Assembly (NCBI RefSeq): GCF_014204755.1
Contig: NZ_JACHLZ010000001.1
Span: forward strand, 1,736,001-1,800,000
From: Brachybacterium aquaticum
Lineage (GTDB): Bacteria; Actinomycetota; Actinomycetes; Actinomycetales; Dermabacteraceae
Direction: 5' to 3'
Length of the DNA stretch: 64,000 bases
Shown here: piece by piece, positions 1-8,490 of the stretch
How positions within the stretch are numbered: the first letter of the stretch is position 1
Layout of the letters: each line of letters starts with the position of its first letter
Made by a program: the position numbers and the translations under genes
Notes under the pieces: model-generated
What the model was told of the DNA's origin: nothing
Database searches by the model: none
Seen by the model: the letters and a program-made list of their open reading frames with translations, nothing else

Positions 1-218
1 GCGCGGAGGCGCATGCGGCGCAGAAGGAGCTCGGCGCGGTGGAGCGTCGGATGCAGAAGCTCGCGAGGACCACGGAGAAGCTGCACGCCAAGCTCGCGGA
101 CCACGATCAGACGGACTATCAGGGCCTGCAGGAGATCACCGCGGAGCTGCGCGAGGTCGAGCAGGAGAACGAGGAGCTCGAGGAGCGCTGGCTGGAGCTG
201 TCCGAGCAGCTGGGGTGA
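1..218 (+). CDS. C-terminal end of an ABC-F type ATPase (partial)
   Basis: Only the last 71 codons are inside the window; the frame enters at base 3 and stops at TGA 216-218. The visible peptide is entirely charged and helical, rich in Glu, Arg, Lys and Leu with heptad-like spacing, and ends in WLELSEQLG. This is the layout of the C-terminal coiled coil of Uup/EttA-like ABC-F proteins, which act on ribosomes rather than in membranes. Such genes often lie near ksgA/ispE in actinobacteria, which supports the call. It converges on the HNH gene. No ATPase motif is visible here, so another coiled-coil protein is possible. Confidence 0.5.
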   Translation, partial: AEAHAAQKELGAVERRMQKLARTTEKLHAKLADHDQTDYQGLQEITAELREVEQENEELEERWLELSEQLG

Positions 219-327
219 GGCTGTGCGGGTGAGGTGACGGCTGTGCGGACGGGATGAAGCGCGGCCAGGATGAGGTCGTGTCGGTGGCGTGAAACTGTGC
301 GACCTCGGGCGACTTGCATCCCGCCCG

Positions 328-1968
328 TCACTGTCGGGGGTGATGTCCCAGGCAGTAGACGTCGACGCGGTCCTGCGGGCGGATGATCCTCGCGGGGAGC
401 GGGACGTCGGGCAGGCGCAGCTGCAGGTTCTCGAGAGCGCGGAGGAGAGAGGAGTTCTGCTCCGGCGCACTCGGCCCCGGCGAGAGCTCGCCGCGCTGTC
501 GGCGCTCCCTCTCGAGCTGGCGGGTGTACGTGCCGACCGGGTCGAAGTTGATGCCCCGCCGGCTGGCCGACTGCCCGTAGCGGCTGGTCCAGCGGACGGT
601 GCGGCGCACTCCGTCCTCGCCGAGTACCACCTCGACCTTCTCGCCGGCGCTCTCCTTCTGGTTGTCGGCGGCGCAGAGCCCGTTGCCGTTCTCGAGGGAG
701 GTCTCCCCGCCTTCGGACCAGGGCACGATGTGGTCCATCTGCCGGATCGAGCCGTCGCAGTGCGGTGCCCGACAGGTCTGGTGGGCAAGGGTGAGGAAGC
801 GGGTGAGCGAGGTGGGGAATGCTCTGGATCTGGATTCGAGGGCGACGAGCTGGCCGTCGTCGGGATCGGTGTAGAGGCGCCGCATCGTCAGGGAGAGCTC
901 CGTGTCCTCCTCCGCCTTAGCGACGCGCAGCATCTCCTCGCGAACGTGCTCATATGGGACGGAGCCGAAGCCCTCGATGCTCGCGGCGTCGGCGTGTGCG
1001 GGGACGAAAAGCGAGCGGTCGGTGATGACGACGCAGACCTCGAGAGCGCTCGGATCGACGCCGTCACCGCGGCCGATCAGGGCGTCGGTGAACAGGTCGG
1101 CCATGATCTGCTGATGCCCGCGCCGGTCCCCGTGCGCTCGCGCGCCCTCCGCGGCGACCGAGAGTCCCTTGCGGATCCGGGCGCCGTCGATGGCGGGGAT
1201 GAGTGCGGTGACGGTCGCCATGCCGTGGTCGGCGCGGCGGATCGTCACGTGGCGCTCCTTCTTCGCCTCCCGATGGCGGTCCGCCGCCCCCGCCGGGTCC
1301 AGCGAGTGCAGTGCCTTCGCCACGTGGTCGCCGATCTCCCCGGTGCCGCAGTCCTTCAGGTCCGAGAGCTGGGCGGTGAGGAGCTCGTCGACCTGCTCGC
1401 GGACCTCCGGCGTCACGGGACCCATGGACGACCCGATCTTGTGGACGGACTGGGCGCGCAGCGCGTTCCCGGCAAGGGCGGTGAGCATTCCCGGCATGCT
1501 CTGGACGAGACGGCGGGAGGTGGCCATGCTCCGTCCGGCCACCGAGCGCGATTGCTTCAGGACGCGGGAGGCTTCGGAGCGTGCGACGTTCGTGGCCTGC
1601 CGGGCGTTCTCGTCGCGGCGGAGGCAGTCGTCCTTGACCGCCTGCTCGAGGCGGACGATGGCGCGCACGCGGACTGCCTCGAGCGCCGCTTCGATGTCCA
1701 CGATCCCGGCAAGCAGGGCGATGGACTCCTCGGCGGAGAGCCGGTCGAGGACTGTCGAGCCGCGGGCGCCGAGCTCGGCGAGGATCTCCCGGGCATCGCG
1801 CAGATCGACGTCGCCGATGGTGAGACTCCCGCCGTCGGCCGTGATCGGGAGGGACATCGGCGGGGCGGAGAGTTCTGCGGCGAGCTCGGCGGAGCGGGCA
1901 TCGCGCTCCTCCGGAAGACCGGTTCCGGCCTCCTCGGGGAATTCGCGATCCTGCGGCTCCTGTGTCAT
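328..1968 (-). CDS. DUF222 / 13E12-family protein with C-terminal HNH nuclease motif
   Basis: A 546-residue protein with a long helical N-terminal region of DUF222 type followed by an HNH motif at residues 399-440: a CxxxxC pair, then QMDHIVPWSEGG, then an NGLC element. The motif suggests metal-dependent DNA cleavage, but the biological role of this very common actinobacterial family is not established; members are repeated, variable and often strain-specific. It stands alone, between the ABC-F end and ispE, in a place where conserved gene order is otherwise unbroken, which suggests insertion. The start ATG at 1968 has GAAAAT six bases upstream and no Shine-Dalgarno, so it may be leaderless. 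Confidence 0.85.
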   Translation of the reverse strand: MTQEPQDREFPEEAGTGLPEERDARSAELAAELSAPPMSLPITADGGSLTIGDVDLRDAREILAELGARGSTVLDRLSAEESIALLAGIVDIEAALEAVRVRAIVRLEQAVKDDCLRRDENARQATNVARSEASRVLKQSRSVAGRSMATSRRLVQSMPGMLTALAGNALRAQSVHKIGSSMGPVTPEVREQVDELLTAQLSDLKDCGTGEIGDHVAKALHSLDPAGAADRHREAKKERHVTIRRADHGMATVTALIPAIDGARIRKGLSVAAEGARAHGDRRGHQQIMADLFTDALIGRGDGVDPSALEVCVVITDRSLFVPAHADAASIEGFGSVPYEHVREEMLRVAKAEEDTELSLTMRRLYTDPDDGQLVALESRSRAFPTSLTRFLTLAHQTCRAPHCDGSIRQMDHIVPWSEGGETSLENGNGLCAADNQKESAGEKVEVVLGEDGVRRTVRWTSRYGQSASRRGINFDPVGTYTRQLERERRQRGELSPGPSAPEQNSSLLRALENLQLRLPDVPLPARIIRPQDRVDVYCLGHHPRQ

Positions 1969-2459
1969 GCGTCAATTTTCGCACAGCGGTTCGAGGAGCG
2001 GAAGACCCGGAGCGACACTACTCGCAAGTAGGTTCGAATTGTGGATAACCGAGGCGTGGGGAGGAACGGTCGATGCGCCCGCACACCCCAGGAGCGGGAG
2101 CCCCTCTCATCATGCTCGGTCAGCGCGGGATCCGACGGCGACGTTGCCTGACGCGGGAGTGCCAATCACCCCCTGGAGAAATCATCCGCAGAAACGACAT
2201 CCCGCCTCGAAAACATCCTGTGGACATAACGAATCTCCGCATTCCGCGACGACAGATCCTCGGCAACAGAGAATCGTCCTCCGAAAATGCGGGAGAGAAA
2301 CAGCTGGTCACACAGTGACCCTTCGGAGCCTCATGCTCGCACGCCCCTCCGACAGACGACGCTGCGAGGTGCTCGGCTGTGGACGAGCGGGTGCTGTGCA
2401 GGAGCGAACGCAGAGGGAGAGCGGCCCCTCCCCGACTGCCCTCAGCTCCCCGACGGCCC
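1969..2459. other. 491-bp gap between HNH gene and ispE
   Basis: No convincing gene is present. Bases about 2030-2330 are clearly poorer in G+C than both flanks. A perfect DnaA-box nonamer (TTATCCACA on the minus strand) lies at 2040-2048, and a short inverted repeat CTACT-cgca-AGTAG at 2018-2031. No terminator hairpin with a T-run was found for ispE, whose stop is at the right edge. The low G+C and the neighbouring HNH gene fit an acquired segment. Confidence 0.4.
1975..1980 (-). promoter_or_regulatory. Leaderless-type -10 element of the HNH gene
   Basis: GAAAAT followed by six bases and the ATG at 1968. It has A at position 2 and T at position 6, as in the other start-proximal hexamers of this window. 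No -35 was judged. Confidence 0.35.
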
Positions 2460-3386
2460 TCAGCTCGCCTCGAGCACGCTCGCTCCCGGCGCGGACCCCC
2501 GCGCCACCAGGCAGGACTCCACGAGACCGTCGCTCATGAGCCCCGCCGCGACGGTGCGGGCGGAGGCCTCGTCCTCGACGAGCGCGGCGATCGTCGGCCC
2601 CGACCCGGAGACGATCGCGGCGTGGGCGCCGAGCCGCTCGGCGGCCTCGACGACCGGCTCGAGCCCCGGATGCAGTGCGAAGGCCGCGACCTGCAGGTCG
2701 TTGTGGAGGGTGTCGGCGAGCATCTCGAGGCTGCCGCCGCTGAGGGCCTGCAGCTGGCGACCGTCGATCTCGGGTCGCTCGACGATGCCTCGGCCGCTCG
2801 CGGCCACGATCTCGTCGAACCGTCGGAAGACCTCCGGGGTCGACAGGTGACCGCCCGGGACGGCCAGCAGCCAGGTCCATTCGCCGTGCGTGAGGACGGT
2901 GGTGAGGTCGGCGCCGTTGCCTTGGCCGAGCGCGGTGTGCCCGAGCATCGCGAAGGGGACGTCCGCGCCGAGGCGCGCGCCGAGCCGGCGCAGGTGCTCG
3001 CTCCCGAGACCGAGCCCCCACAGACGATCCAGCGCGACCAGCGTCGCGGCCGCGTCGGCCGACCCGCCCGCCATGCCGCCGGCGACCGGGACCTGCTTGC
3101 GGATGTGGAGGGCCGCCCCGAGGTTCACGTCGAATTCCGCGCGCAGCAGCTCGGCGGCGCGCAGGGCGAGATTGGTGCCGTCCAGCGGCACCTCGCCCGG
3201 CACCTCGGAGTCGACCGCGAGGCTGAGCTCGTCGGCGCGCGTGGCGGTGACGGTCTCGTAGAGGTTGACGGCCTGGAACACGGTCGCGAGTGCGTGGTAG
3301 CCACGCTCGTCCACCCCGCCCACGTGCAGCGAGAGGTTGATCTTGCCGGGGGCGCGCACCACCACATGCTCGAGCGCGGGGCTCAT
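2460..3386 (-). CDS. ispE: 4-diphosphocytidyl-2-C-methyl-D-erythritol kinase IspE
   Basis: A 308-residue GHMP kinase that phosphorylates CDP-methylerythritol in the non-mevalonate isoprenoid pathway. The N-terminal substrate motif APGKINLSL is at 12-20 and the glycine-rich ATP loop PVAGGMAGGSADAA at 100-113; both match the family, as does the length. The ATG overlaps the rsmA stop as ATGA, so it is translationally coupled as the third gene of tatD-rsmA-ispE. In many actinobacteria the same trio also carries rpfB, absent here. A copy of the iterated CGTCGGCCGACC-type sequence lies inside the gene near 3054. Confidence 0.95.
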   Translation of the reverse strand: MSPALEHVVVRAPGKINLSLHVGGVDERGYHALATVFQAVNLYETVTATRADELSLAVDSEVPGEVPLDGTNLALRAAELLRAEFDVNLGAALHIRKQVPVAGGMAGGSADAAATLVALDRLWGLGLGSEHLRRLGARLGADVPFAMLGHTALGQGNGADLTTVLTHGEWTWLLAVPGGHLSTPEVFRRFDEIVAASGRGIVERPEIDGRQLQALSGGSLEMLADTLHNDLQVAAFALHPGLEPVVEAAERLGAHAAIVSGSGPTIAALVEDEASARTVAAGLMSDGLVESCLVARGSAPGASVLEAS

Positions 3387-4363
3387 CCGGGGATCTCCCC
3401 GTCGGCCGACGGGCCGGGTGCCCCGTCGGCCGGCGCGCTCTCCCCCGCCGCCCGGGCGATGGCCTGGAACTGCTCGACCACGAGCGTCTCGCCGCGGGCC
3501 GACGGGTCCACGGCCGCCGCCCGCAGGATCTCCTCGGCGCGGGCGGCGCTTCCGGCCCAGCCGGCGAGCGCGGCGCGGAGGGTCTTCCGGCGCTGGGCGA
3601 AGGCGGCGTCGACCACGGCGAACACCTGAGCGCGCTCGGCCTCGTCCCCGAGCGGCCGCTCGTGGCGCACGAGCTCCACGAGCGCGGAGTCCACGTTCGG
3701 GACGGGCCAGAAGATCTGCCGCGAGATGCGCCCCGCGTGCACGGCGCGGCCGTACCAGGCGGCCTTCACGCTCGGTCCGCCGTAGGTGCGCGAGCCGGGC
3801 CCGGCGGTCAGGCGGTCCACGACCTCGGACTGCACCATCACGAGCGCCGAGCGAAGGGAGCCGAAGCGCTCGAGCATGGTGAGGAGGATGGGGGTGGCGA
3901 CGTTGTAGGGCAGGTTCGCGACCAGCATCGTCGGCTCCCCGGCGCGGGGCAGGGCGGGCAGCTCGGTGACCTGGAGGGCGTCGGCATGGACGAGCCGGAA
4001 GCGATCCTCCTCCACGCCCCGGGCGCGCAGCGTCATGGGCAGCAGCTCGGCGAGGCCGCGATCGAGCTCGACCGCGACCACGTCGGCGCGCGCCTCGAGC
4101 AGGCCCAGGGTGAGCGAGCCGAGGCCCGGGCCCACCTCGAGCACGGCCTGGCCGGGCTCCACGCCGGCGCGGCCCACGATCGTCCGCACCGTGTTGGGGT
4201 CCATGACGAAGTTCTGTCCGCGCTGCTTGGAGGGGCGGATACCCGCCGCCTCGGCGAGCTCGCGGATGTCCCGCGCGGTGAGGAGCAGGCCCGACCCCTC
4301 GGGGGCGCCCTCGGGAGAGCTGCCGGGATCCTGCCTGCCGCTCGCCCAGCCCGCGCCGCTCAT
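3383..4363 (-). CDS. rsmA: 16S rRNA (adenine1518/1519-N6)-dimethyltransferase RsmA/KsgA
   Basis: A 326-residue SAM-dependent enzyme that dimethylates two adjacent adenines in helix 45 of 16S rRNA during 30S maturation. SAM motif VLEVGPGLGSLT lies at 74-85 and the catalytic NLPY at 150-153; SKQRGQNFV at 46-54 is the usual N-terminal signature. The start at 4363 is chosen because its ATG overlaps the tatD TGA as ATGA; the same frame stays open far upstream but that part is out-of-frame tatD. The last ~20 residues (APADGAPGPSADGEIPG) are low complexity and encode copies of the iterated CCCGTCGGCC element, including the 16-bp palindrome at 3398-3413. Confidence 0.95.
   Translation of the reverse strand: MSGAGWASGRQDPGSSPEGAPEGSGLLLTARDIRELAEAAGIRPSKQRGQNFVMDPNTVRTIVGRAGVEPGQAVLEVGPGLGSLTLGLLEARADVVAVELDRGLAELLPMTLRARGVEEDRFRLVHADALQVTELPALPRAGEPTMLVANLPYNVATPILLTMLERFGSLRSALVMVQSEVVDRLTAGPGSRTYGGPSVKAAWYGRAVHAGRISRQIFWPVPNVDSALVELVRHERPLGDEAERAQVFAVVDAAFAQRRKTLRAALAGWAGSAARAEEILRAAAVDPSARGETLVVEQFQAIARAAGESAPADGAPGPSADGEIPG
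3398..3413. repeat. 16-bp perfect palindrome, doubled form of an iterated 10-mer
   Basis: CCCGTCGGCCGACGGG, inside the 3' end of rsmA, with a further single half (CCCGTCGGCC) at 3422-3431. This is the only place where both halves meet exactly as a 16-bp palindrome; the 10-mer half recurs across the window (see findings). Confidence 0.8.
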
Positions 4364-5361
4364 GCCGCGTCCCCGACGGGCCAGCCGTACACGTCCTGCG
4401 TGGTGGCGCGCACCGTGCGGCACGCCGGCTCGAGGTCGACCCCGGCCGCTTCGGCGATCGTCGCCATGGTCAGCGGGATCAGGTACGAGGAGTTCGGGCG
4501 GCCGCGGTACGGGACCGGGGTGAGGAACGGAGCGTCGGTCTCGACCATCACCTGGCCGAGCCCCACCTCGGCGAGCGCCTCGCGCAGACCGGTGGAGTTC
4601 TTGAAGGTCACGGTGCCGGCGAAGGAGAGGTACCAGCCGCGGTCCGCGCACTCGCGTGCGAACTCGGCGTCGCCGGAGAAGCAGTGGAACACGGTGCGCT
4701 CGGGCGCCCCGTCGGCCTCGAGGATCTCGAGCACGTCGCGATGGGCGTCGCGGTCGTGGATCTGCATCGGCAGGTCGAGCTCCTTGGCGAGCGCGATGTG
4801 GGCGCGGAAGGCGTCGATCTGCGCCTGCCGGGCCCGGTCGTCCTTCTTCGAGGTGCGGAACCAGTCCAGGCCCGTCTCTCCGACGACGATCATGCCCGAG
4901 CCGCGCAGCAGGTCGGAGACCTCGGCGAGCGCGTCGTCGAGGCTCGGCAGCTCGCGGCCCTCGTGGTCGTGCCCGCGGGCGTGCAGCGCCGCCTCGTTGG
5001 GATGCACGGCGACCCCGCCGCGCAGGCTCGGCGGGCAGTCCGGGGCGGCCAGCAGCGCCGCGGTCCAGCGCACGGCCTCCAGGTCGGAGCCGATGGTGAT
5101 CTGCGCGTCGATGCCGGCGGCCGCGGCACGGGCCACGTGGTCGTGGACGCTGAGCTGCTCGTCGCCGTCGGCGAAGTCGAGATGGCAGTGGTTGTCGATC
5201 ACCGGGAAGGGCAGCGGCTCCGGCGCCGGCGGCCAGGAGCGGTCGCGCTTCTTCCCGCGGGGATCGAGGTCCTCGCGATCGCGCACCGGCGGGAGCCCGG
5301 CGGCAGTGAGCCCGGCGGCAGTGAGCTCTGCGGCATTGGTGGTCTCGTGCGGTGACGACAT
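4360..5361 (-). CDS. TatD-family metal-dependent hydrolase
   Basis: A 333-residue TIM-barrel hydrolase of the TatD/YcfH deoxyribonuclease family. The metal-binding DNHCHLD motif is at 56-62, followed by GETGLDW, a second HDRDAH motif, FHCFSG and ETDAPFL, all in family order. The first ~45 residues are an extension not needed for the fold and carry a small duplication (TAAGLTAAGL) from a 15-bp tandem repeat at about 5297-5326. First gene of the tatD-rsmA-ispE operon. TACGAT lies exactly six bases before the ATG and there is no Shine-Dalgarno, pointing to a leaderless mRNA. The physiological substrate is not known from sequence. Confidence 0.9.
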   Translation of the reverse strand: MSSPHETTNAAELTAAGLTAAGLPPVRDREDLDPRGKKRDRSWPPAPEPLPFPVIDNHCHLDFADGDEQLSVHDHVARAAAAGIDAQITIGSDLEAVRWTAALLAAPDCPPSLRGGVAVHPNEAALHARGHDHEGRELPSLDDALAEVSDLLRGSGMIVVGETGLDWFRTSKKDDRARQAQIDAFRAHIALAKELDLPMQIHDRDAHRDVLEILEADGAPERTVFHCFSGDAEFARECADRGWYLSFAGTVTFKNSTGLREALAEVGLGQVMVETDAPFLTPVPYRGRPNSSYLIPLTMATIAEAAGVDLEPACRTVRATTQDVYGWPVGDAA

Positions 5362-5367
5362 GCGAAC

Positions 5368-5373
5368 ATCGTA
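5368..5373 (-). promoter_or_regulatory. Leaderless-type -10 element of tatD operon
   Basis: TACGAT, then GTTCGC, then ATG on the minus strand. The spacing would place the transcription start at the start codon. Confidence 0.55.
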
Positions 5374-5644
5374 GGAGGCTCCGCGCCCTCCCCCGGACCG
5401 CGTCCCGCGCCCGGACGTCCGGCTCCCGAGCGCGCCGGTGTGCTACCTCACGGGCCGAGGTGAGGCGGAATCTCGCGGGATGTGACAGGATAGGTCGTCG
5501 TTGCGCGCCCTTTCGTGCACCCGAGCGCCCCGAGCGCGGAGACCGCCGGCAGGTTCCCTGCCCTGGTCCCTGCACCGGGTTCGGGTCGCTGCTCGGGACG
5601 GACGCCAACGCTCGTTCATCCTCCGGACCGTCAAGGAGCGTCCC

Positions 5645-5815
5645 ATGGCAGTGCCCAAGTTCAAGATGTCGCGTGCCCGCACGCACTCCCGTCGCTCGCA
5701 GTGGAAGGCCAACAACGCCGACCTCGTGCAGGTGACCGTCCGCGGCCGCACCGCGAACGTCCCGCGCCGTCTGGCCAAGGCCTACCAGCGCGGCCTGCTG
5801 CAGATCGACGACTGA
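5645..5815 (+). CDS. rpmF: 50S ribosomal protein bL32, cysteine-free form
   Basis: A 56-residue basic protein beginning [21 protein letters not shown], the signature of bL32. The zinc-ribbon cysteines of the classical form are absent: there is no Cys at all, so this is the C-minus form, as in mycobacterial RpmF. Start chosen by the AAGGAG at 5633-5638, six bases upstream, and by the conserved MAVP. A leader of more than 100 bases probably precedes it; no clear Zur-type operator was seen, so zinc-dependent regulation cannot be claimed. It lies alone between divergent tatD and convergent rsmI, and ends before a strong hairpin. Confidence 0.95.
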   Translation: MAVPKFKMSRARTHSRRSQWKANNADLVQVTVRGRTANVPRRLAKAYQRGLLQIDD

Positions 5816-5846
5816 GCCCCGCTCAGCGCGACGCGCAGAACTCGTC

Positions 5847-5882
5847 ATGACGCCCCCGGCACCTCGGTGCCGGGGGCGTCAT
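5847..5882. terminator. Bidirectional terminator between rpmF and rsmI
   Basis: Perfect inverted repeat, 17-bp arms 5847-5863 and 5866-5882 around a CACCTCGGTG tip. It sits between the convergent rpmF and rsmI and can serve both strands. Confidence 0.85.
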
Positions 5883-5916
5883 CGTGCGTGGGGGGCCGGG
5901 GAACACCCCGCGCCCC

Positions 5917-6759
5917 TCACCCCCGCTGCTTGAGCGCCAGGTCGTAGAGCTCGCTCGCGCCCACGCCCTCGTGCCCGCGGGCGACCTCCTTGGCGGCGTC
6001 CTTCAGCCGCTCCCCCGCCGCAGCGCGTGCGAGCACATCGGCGACCAGGTCCTCGGCCGAGGCCGCGACCGGCTCGGCGCCGGCGACCACGAGCACGATC
6101 TCGCCGAGCACCTCGCGCTCCGCCGCCCACTGCGCGAGCTCGCCGAGGGTGCCGCGCACGATCTCCTCGTGGGTCTTGGTCAGCTCCCGTGCCACGGCCG
6201 CGCGGCGCCCCTGGCCGAACGCCTCCGCCATCGCGGCGAGGGTCGCGGCGGTGCGGCGCGGCGACTCGAAGAACACCATGGTGCGGCGCTCCTCGGCGAG
6301 CGGCTCCAGGGCGCTCGCCCGTCGGCCCTCGCGCCGGGGAGGGAAGCCCTCGAAGGCGAAGCGGTCCGGGGCGATGCCCGAGGCGGCGAGCGCCGTCAGC
6401 ACGGCCGACGGGCCGGGGATCACCGTGACCTGCACGCCCGCATCGGCCGCGGCGCGCACCGCCTCGAAGCCGGGATCGGAGACGACCGGCATCCCCGCAT
6501 CGGTGATGATCAGGACCCGCTGCCCAGCGGCGAGGGCGGTCATCAGCACCTCGGTGCGCTCGGCCTCGTTGTGCTCGTGGTAGCTGAGGATCTTCGCCGA
6601 GGTCTCGACCTCGAGGTCGCGCATCAGACGGTGGAGGCGCCGCGTGTCCTCGGCGGCGATGAGGTCCGCCTCGCCGAGGGCCCGCACCAGGCGCACGGAG
6701 GCGTCCAGCGGGTTGCCGATCGGGGTGGCGGCGAGGGTGAGGACTCCAGGCTGCAGCAT
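5917..6759 (-). CDS. rsmI: 16S rRNA (cytidine1402-2'-O)-methyltransferase RsmI
   Basis: A 280-residue tetrapyrrole-methylase-fold protein that 2'-O-methylates C1402 in the ribosomal decoding centre. ATPIGN near residues 11-16, EDTRR near 37-41 and [12 protein letters not shown] near 85-96 are the hallmark motifs, and the length is normal. Pattern TAGCAT - six bases - ATG at its start marks a leaderless promoter. It is divergent from the mannosyltransferase, with both -10 elements packed into the same 44-bp gap; in M. tuberculosis rsmI and pmt are also neighbours. A copy of the iterated GGCCGACGGG lies at 6403. Confidence 0.95.
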   Translation of the reverse strand: MLQPGVLTLAATPIGNPLDASVRLVRALGEADLIAAEDTRRLHRLMRDLEVETSAKILSYHEHNEAERTEVLMTALAAGQRVLIITDAGMPVVSDPGFEAVRAAADAGVQVTVIPGPSAVLTALAASGIAPDRFAFEGFPPRREGRRASALEPLAEERRTMVFFESPRRTAATLAAMAEAFGQGRRAAVARELTKTHEEIVRGTLGELAQWAAEREVLGEIVLVVAGAEPVAASAEDLVADVLARAAAGERLKDAAKEVARGHEGVGASELYDLALKQRG

Positions 6760-6765
6760 CCCGCC

Positions 6766-6771
6766 ATGCTA
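6766..6771 (-). promoter_or_regulatory. Leaderless-type -10 element of rsmI
   Basis: TAGCAT, then GGCGGG, then ATG on the minus strand. It lies 21 bases from the divergent -10 of the mannosyltransferase, so the two promoters must share upstream DNA. Confidence 0.6.
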
Positions 6772-6791
6772 GCCAGCGCGAGCCCATGACC

Positions 6792-6797
6792 TAGCAT
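6792..6797 (+). promoter_or_regulatory. Leaderless-type -10 element of the mannosyltransferase
   Basis: TAGCAT, then GACCGC, then GTG at 6804. This fixes the otherwise ambiguous GTG start. Confidence 0.6.
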
Positions 6798-6803
6798 GAC
6801 CGC

Positions 6804-8411
6804 GTGCACACGCAGGAGGAGCAGGACGCGAGCCACCGCGCCCCCGTCCAGGACGAGCCGGGCGCGCTGCTGGCCTCCTACCGGCGTCGGCTGCGGGTCT
6901 CGGACCTGCCCACGGGCCGCCTGTTCTGGGCGGCGGCGATGGCGGTGCTCGGCCTCGCGCTCGTGCTGCGGCTGTGGGGCCTCGGGCAGATCGACGAGCT
7001 GATCTTCGACGAGACCTACTACGTCAAGGACGGCTACACCCTCACCCAGCAGGGCGTGGAGATGAACTGGCCGGACGAGCCGGACGCCGCCTTCGAGGCC
7101 GGGGACGTGGACACCTACGAGCCGACCGGCGCCTACGTCGTCCACCCGCCGCTCGGGAAGTGGCTGATCGGGCTCGGCATGTCCGTGCTCGGGGCCGACA
7201 GCCCCTGGGGCTGGCGGATCTCGTCGGCCGTCCTGGGCTCCCTCGCGGTGCTGATGCTGACCCTCATCGCGCGGCGCCTGTTCCGCTCCACCACCGCCGG
7301 GCTCATCGCCGGGTTGCTGCTCGCGGTGGACGGGATGGCGATCGTCCACTCGCGCACGAGCCTGCTGGACCCGTTCGTGATGGTCTTCGCGCTCGCGGCC
7401 TTCGGGGCGCTGCTCGTGGACCGCGACCGCTTCCGCGAGCGGCTCGCCCTCGCTGCGGCGCAGATGCACACGAGCGCCGAGGCCCCTCCCCCGCTCGGGG
7501 TGTCCGGCGGGCTGCGGCCCTGGCGGTTGCTGGCCGGGATGCTGCTGGGGATGGCGTGCTCGGTGAAGTGGTCGGGGCTCTACTTCCTCGCGGTCTTCGG
7601 GATCATGACGGTGCTGTGGGACTGGTGGGCGCGGCGCACGATCACCCAGCGCGACTGGCTCGCCGGCGGGCTCGTGCGCGACGCGATCCCCGCGTTCTTC
7701 GCGATGGTCGGCACGGGGATGGTCACCTACCTCGCCTCGTGGGCGGGCTGGTTCGCCTCCTCGGTCGGCTACAACCGCCACCTCGCGGCGGCCGACGGGG
7801 TCGCCACAGGCAACGGCATCCTGGACTCCCTGCTGTCGCTGTGGCTGTACCACCGCCAGGCGTACGAGTTCCACGTGGGGCTGGACACCGAGCATCCCTA
7901 TCAGGCGAACCCCCTCGGGTGGCTGCTGCAGATCCGGCCCACGAACTTCTACTACCGCTCCTACGAGTACGGGGAGCACGGCTGCGAGGTCGCCAAGTGC
8001 GGGGCGCACATCCTCGACGTCGGCAATCCGCTGATCTGGTGGCTGGGGACCCTCGCGATCCTCGTCACGCTCGTGGTCGGGATCGTGCACCGCGACGGCC
8101 GGGCGTTCGCCGCGCTCGCGGGCCTCGTCGGCGGCTACCTGCCGTGGCTGATGTACACCGACCGCACGATCTTCACGTTCTACGCGATCGCCTTCGAGCC
8201 GTGGCTGATCCTGTGCCTGACCTACGTGCTGTGCCTGATCATCGGGCCGGAGCACGCCGACCGGGACCGGCGTCTGGCCGGCGGGCTGTTCGTCGCCTCC
8301 CTGCTGACGCTCATCGTGCTGGTCTCGGCGTTCTTCTGGCCGATCTGGACCGGGCAGGTGCTGGACCTGGAGCAGTGGCGCTACCGGATGTGGCTGCCCA
8401 GCTGGACCTGA
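6804..8411 (+). CDS. Polyprenyl-phosphate-mannose protein O-mannosyltransferase (PMT family)
   Basis: A 535-residue multi-spanning membrane enzyme that transfers mannose from a polyprenyl-phosphate carrier to Ser/Thr of exported proteins. The catalytic acidic pair in the first extracytoplasmic loop is seen at D69-E70 (IFDETYYVKD), followed by VHPPLGKW and about ten hydrophobic helices; the C-terminal four-helix domain with WYTDR-like YTDRTIFTFY is present. The GTG start is supported by TAGCAT six bases upstream. Known partners would be exported glycoproteins, possibly including the lipoproteins in this window, but nothing here proves that. Confidence 0.9.
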   Translation: MHTQEEQDASHRAPVQDEPGALLASYRRRLRVSDLPTGRLFWAAAMAVLGLALVLRLWGLGQIDELIFDETYYVKDGYTLTQQGVEMNWPDEPDAAFEAGDVDTYEPTGAYVVHPPLGKWLIGLGMSVLGADSPWGWRISSAVLGSLAVLMLTLIARRLFRSTTAGLIAGLLLAVDGMAIVHSRTSLLDPFVMVFALAAFGALLVDRDRFRERLALAAAQMHTSAEAPPPLGVSGGLRPWRLLAGMLLGMACSVKWSGLYFLAVFGIMTVLWDWWARRTITQRDWLAGGLVRDAIPAFFAMVGTGMVTYLASWAGWFASSVGYNRHLAAADGVATGNGILDSLLSLWLYHRQAYEFHVGLDTEHPYQANPLGWLLQIRPTNFYYRSYEYGEHGCEVAKCGAHILDVGNPLIWWLGTLAILVTLVVGIVHRDGRAFAALAGLVGGYLPWLMYTDRTIFTFYAIAFEPWLILCLTYVLCLIIGPEHADRDRRLAGGLFVASLLTLIVLVSAFFWPIWTGQVLDLEQWRYRMWLPSWT

Positions 8412-8478
8412 GCCGGACCACAGCGGGAGCTGAACGGCAACCCCGCCGAGCCGTTTCGGAGAGCCCCCGCGCGGCCGT

Positions 8479-8484
8479 TATCAT
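8479..8484 (+). promoter_or_regulatory. Leaderless-type -10 element of malQ
   Basis: TATCAT, then GACGCC, then ATG at 8491. Confidence 0.6.
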
Positions 8485-8490
8485 GACGCC

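Noticed and set aside
289..2031. 580-codon plus-strand open frame over the HNH gene
   Set aside because: Antisense shadow; the minus frame has a conserved HNH motif.
2040..2048. Replication origin at the DnaA-box-like nonamer
   Set aside because: A single box without dnaA, dnaN or a box cluster does not make an origin.
5362..5644. Zur-regulated or ribosomal-protein leader riboswitch before rpmF
   Set aside because: No recognisable Zur dyad or conserved RNA structure was seen, only a GC-rich leader.
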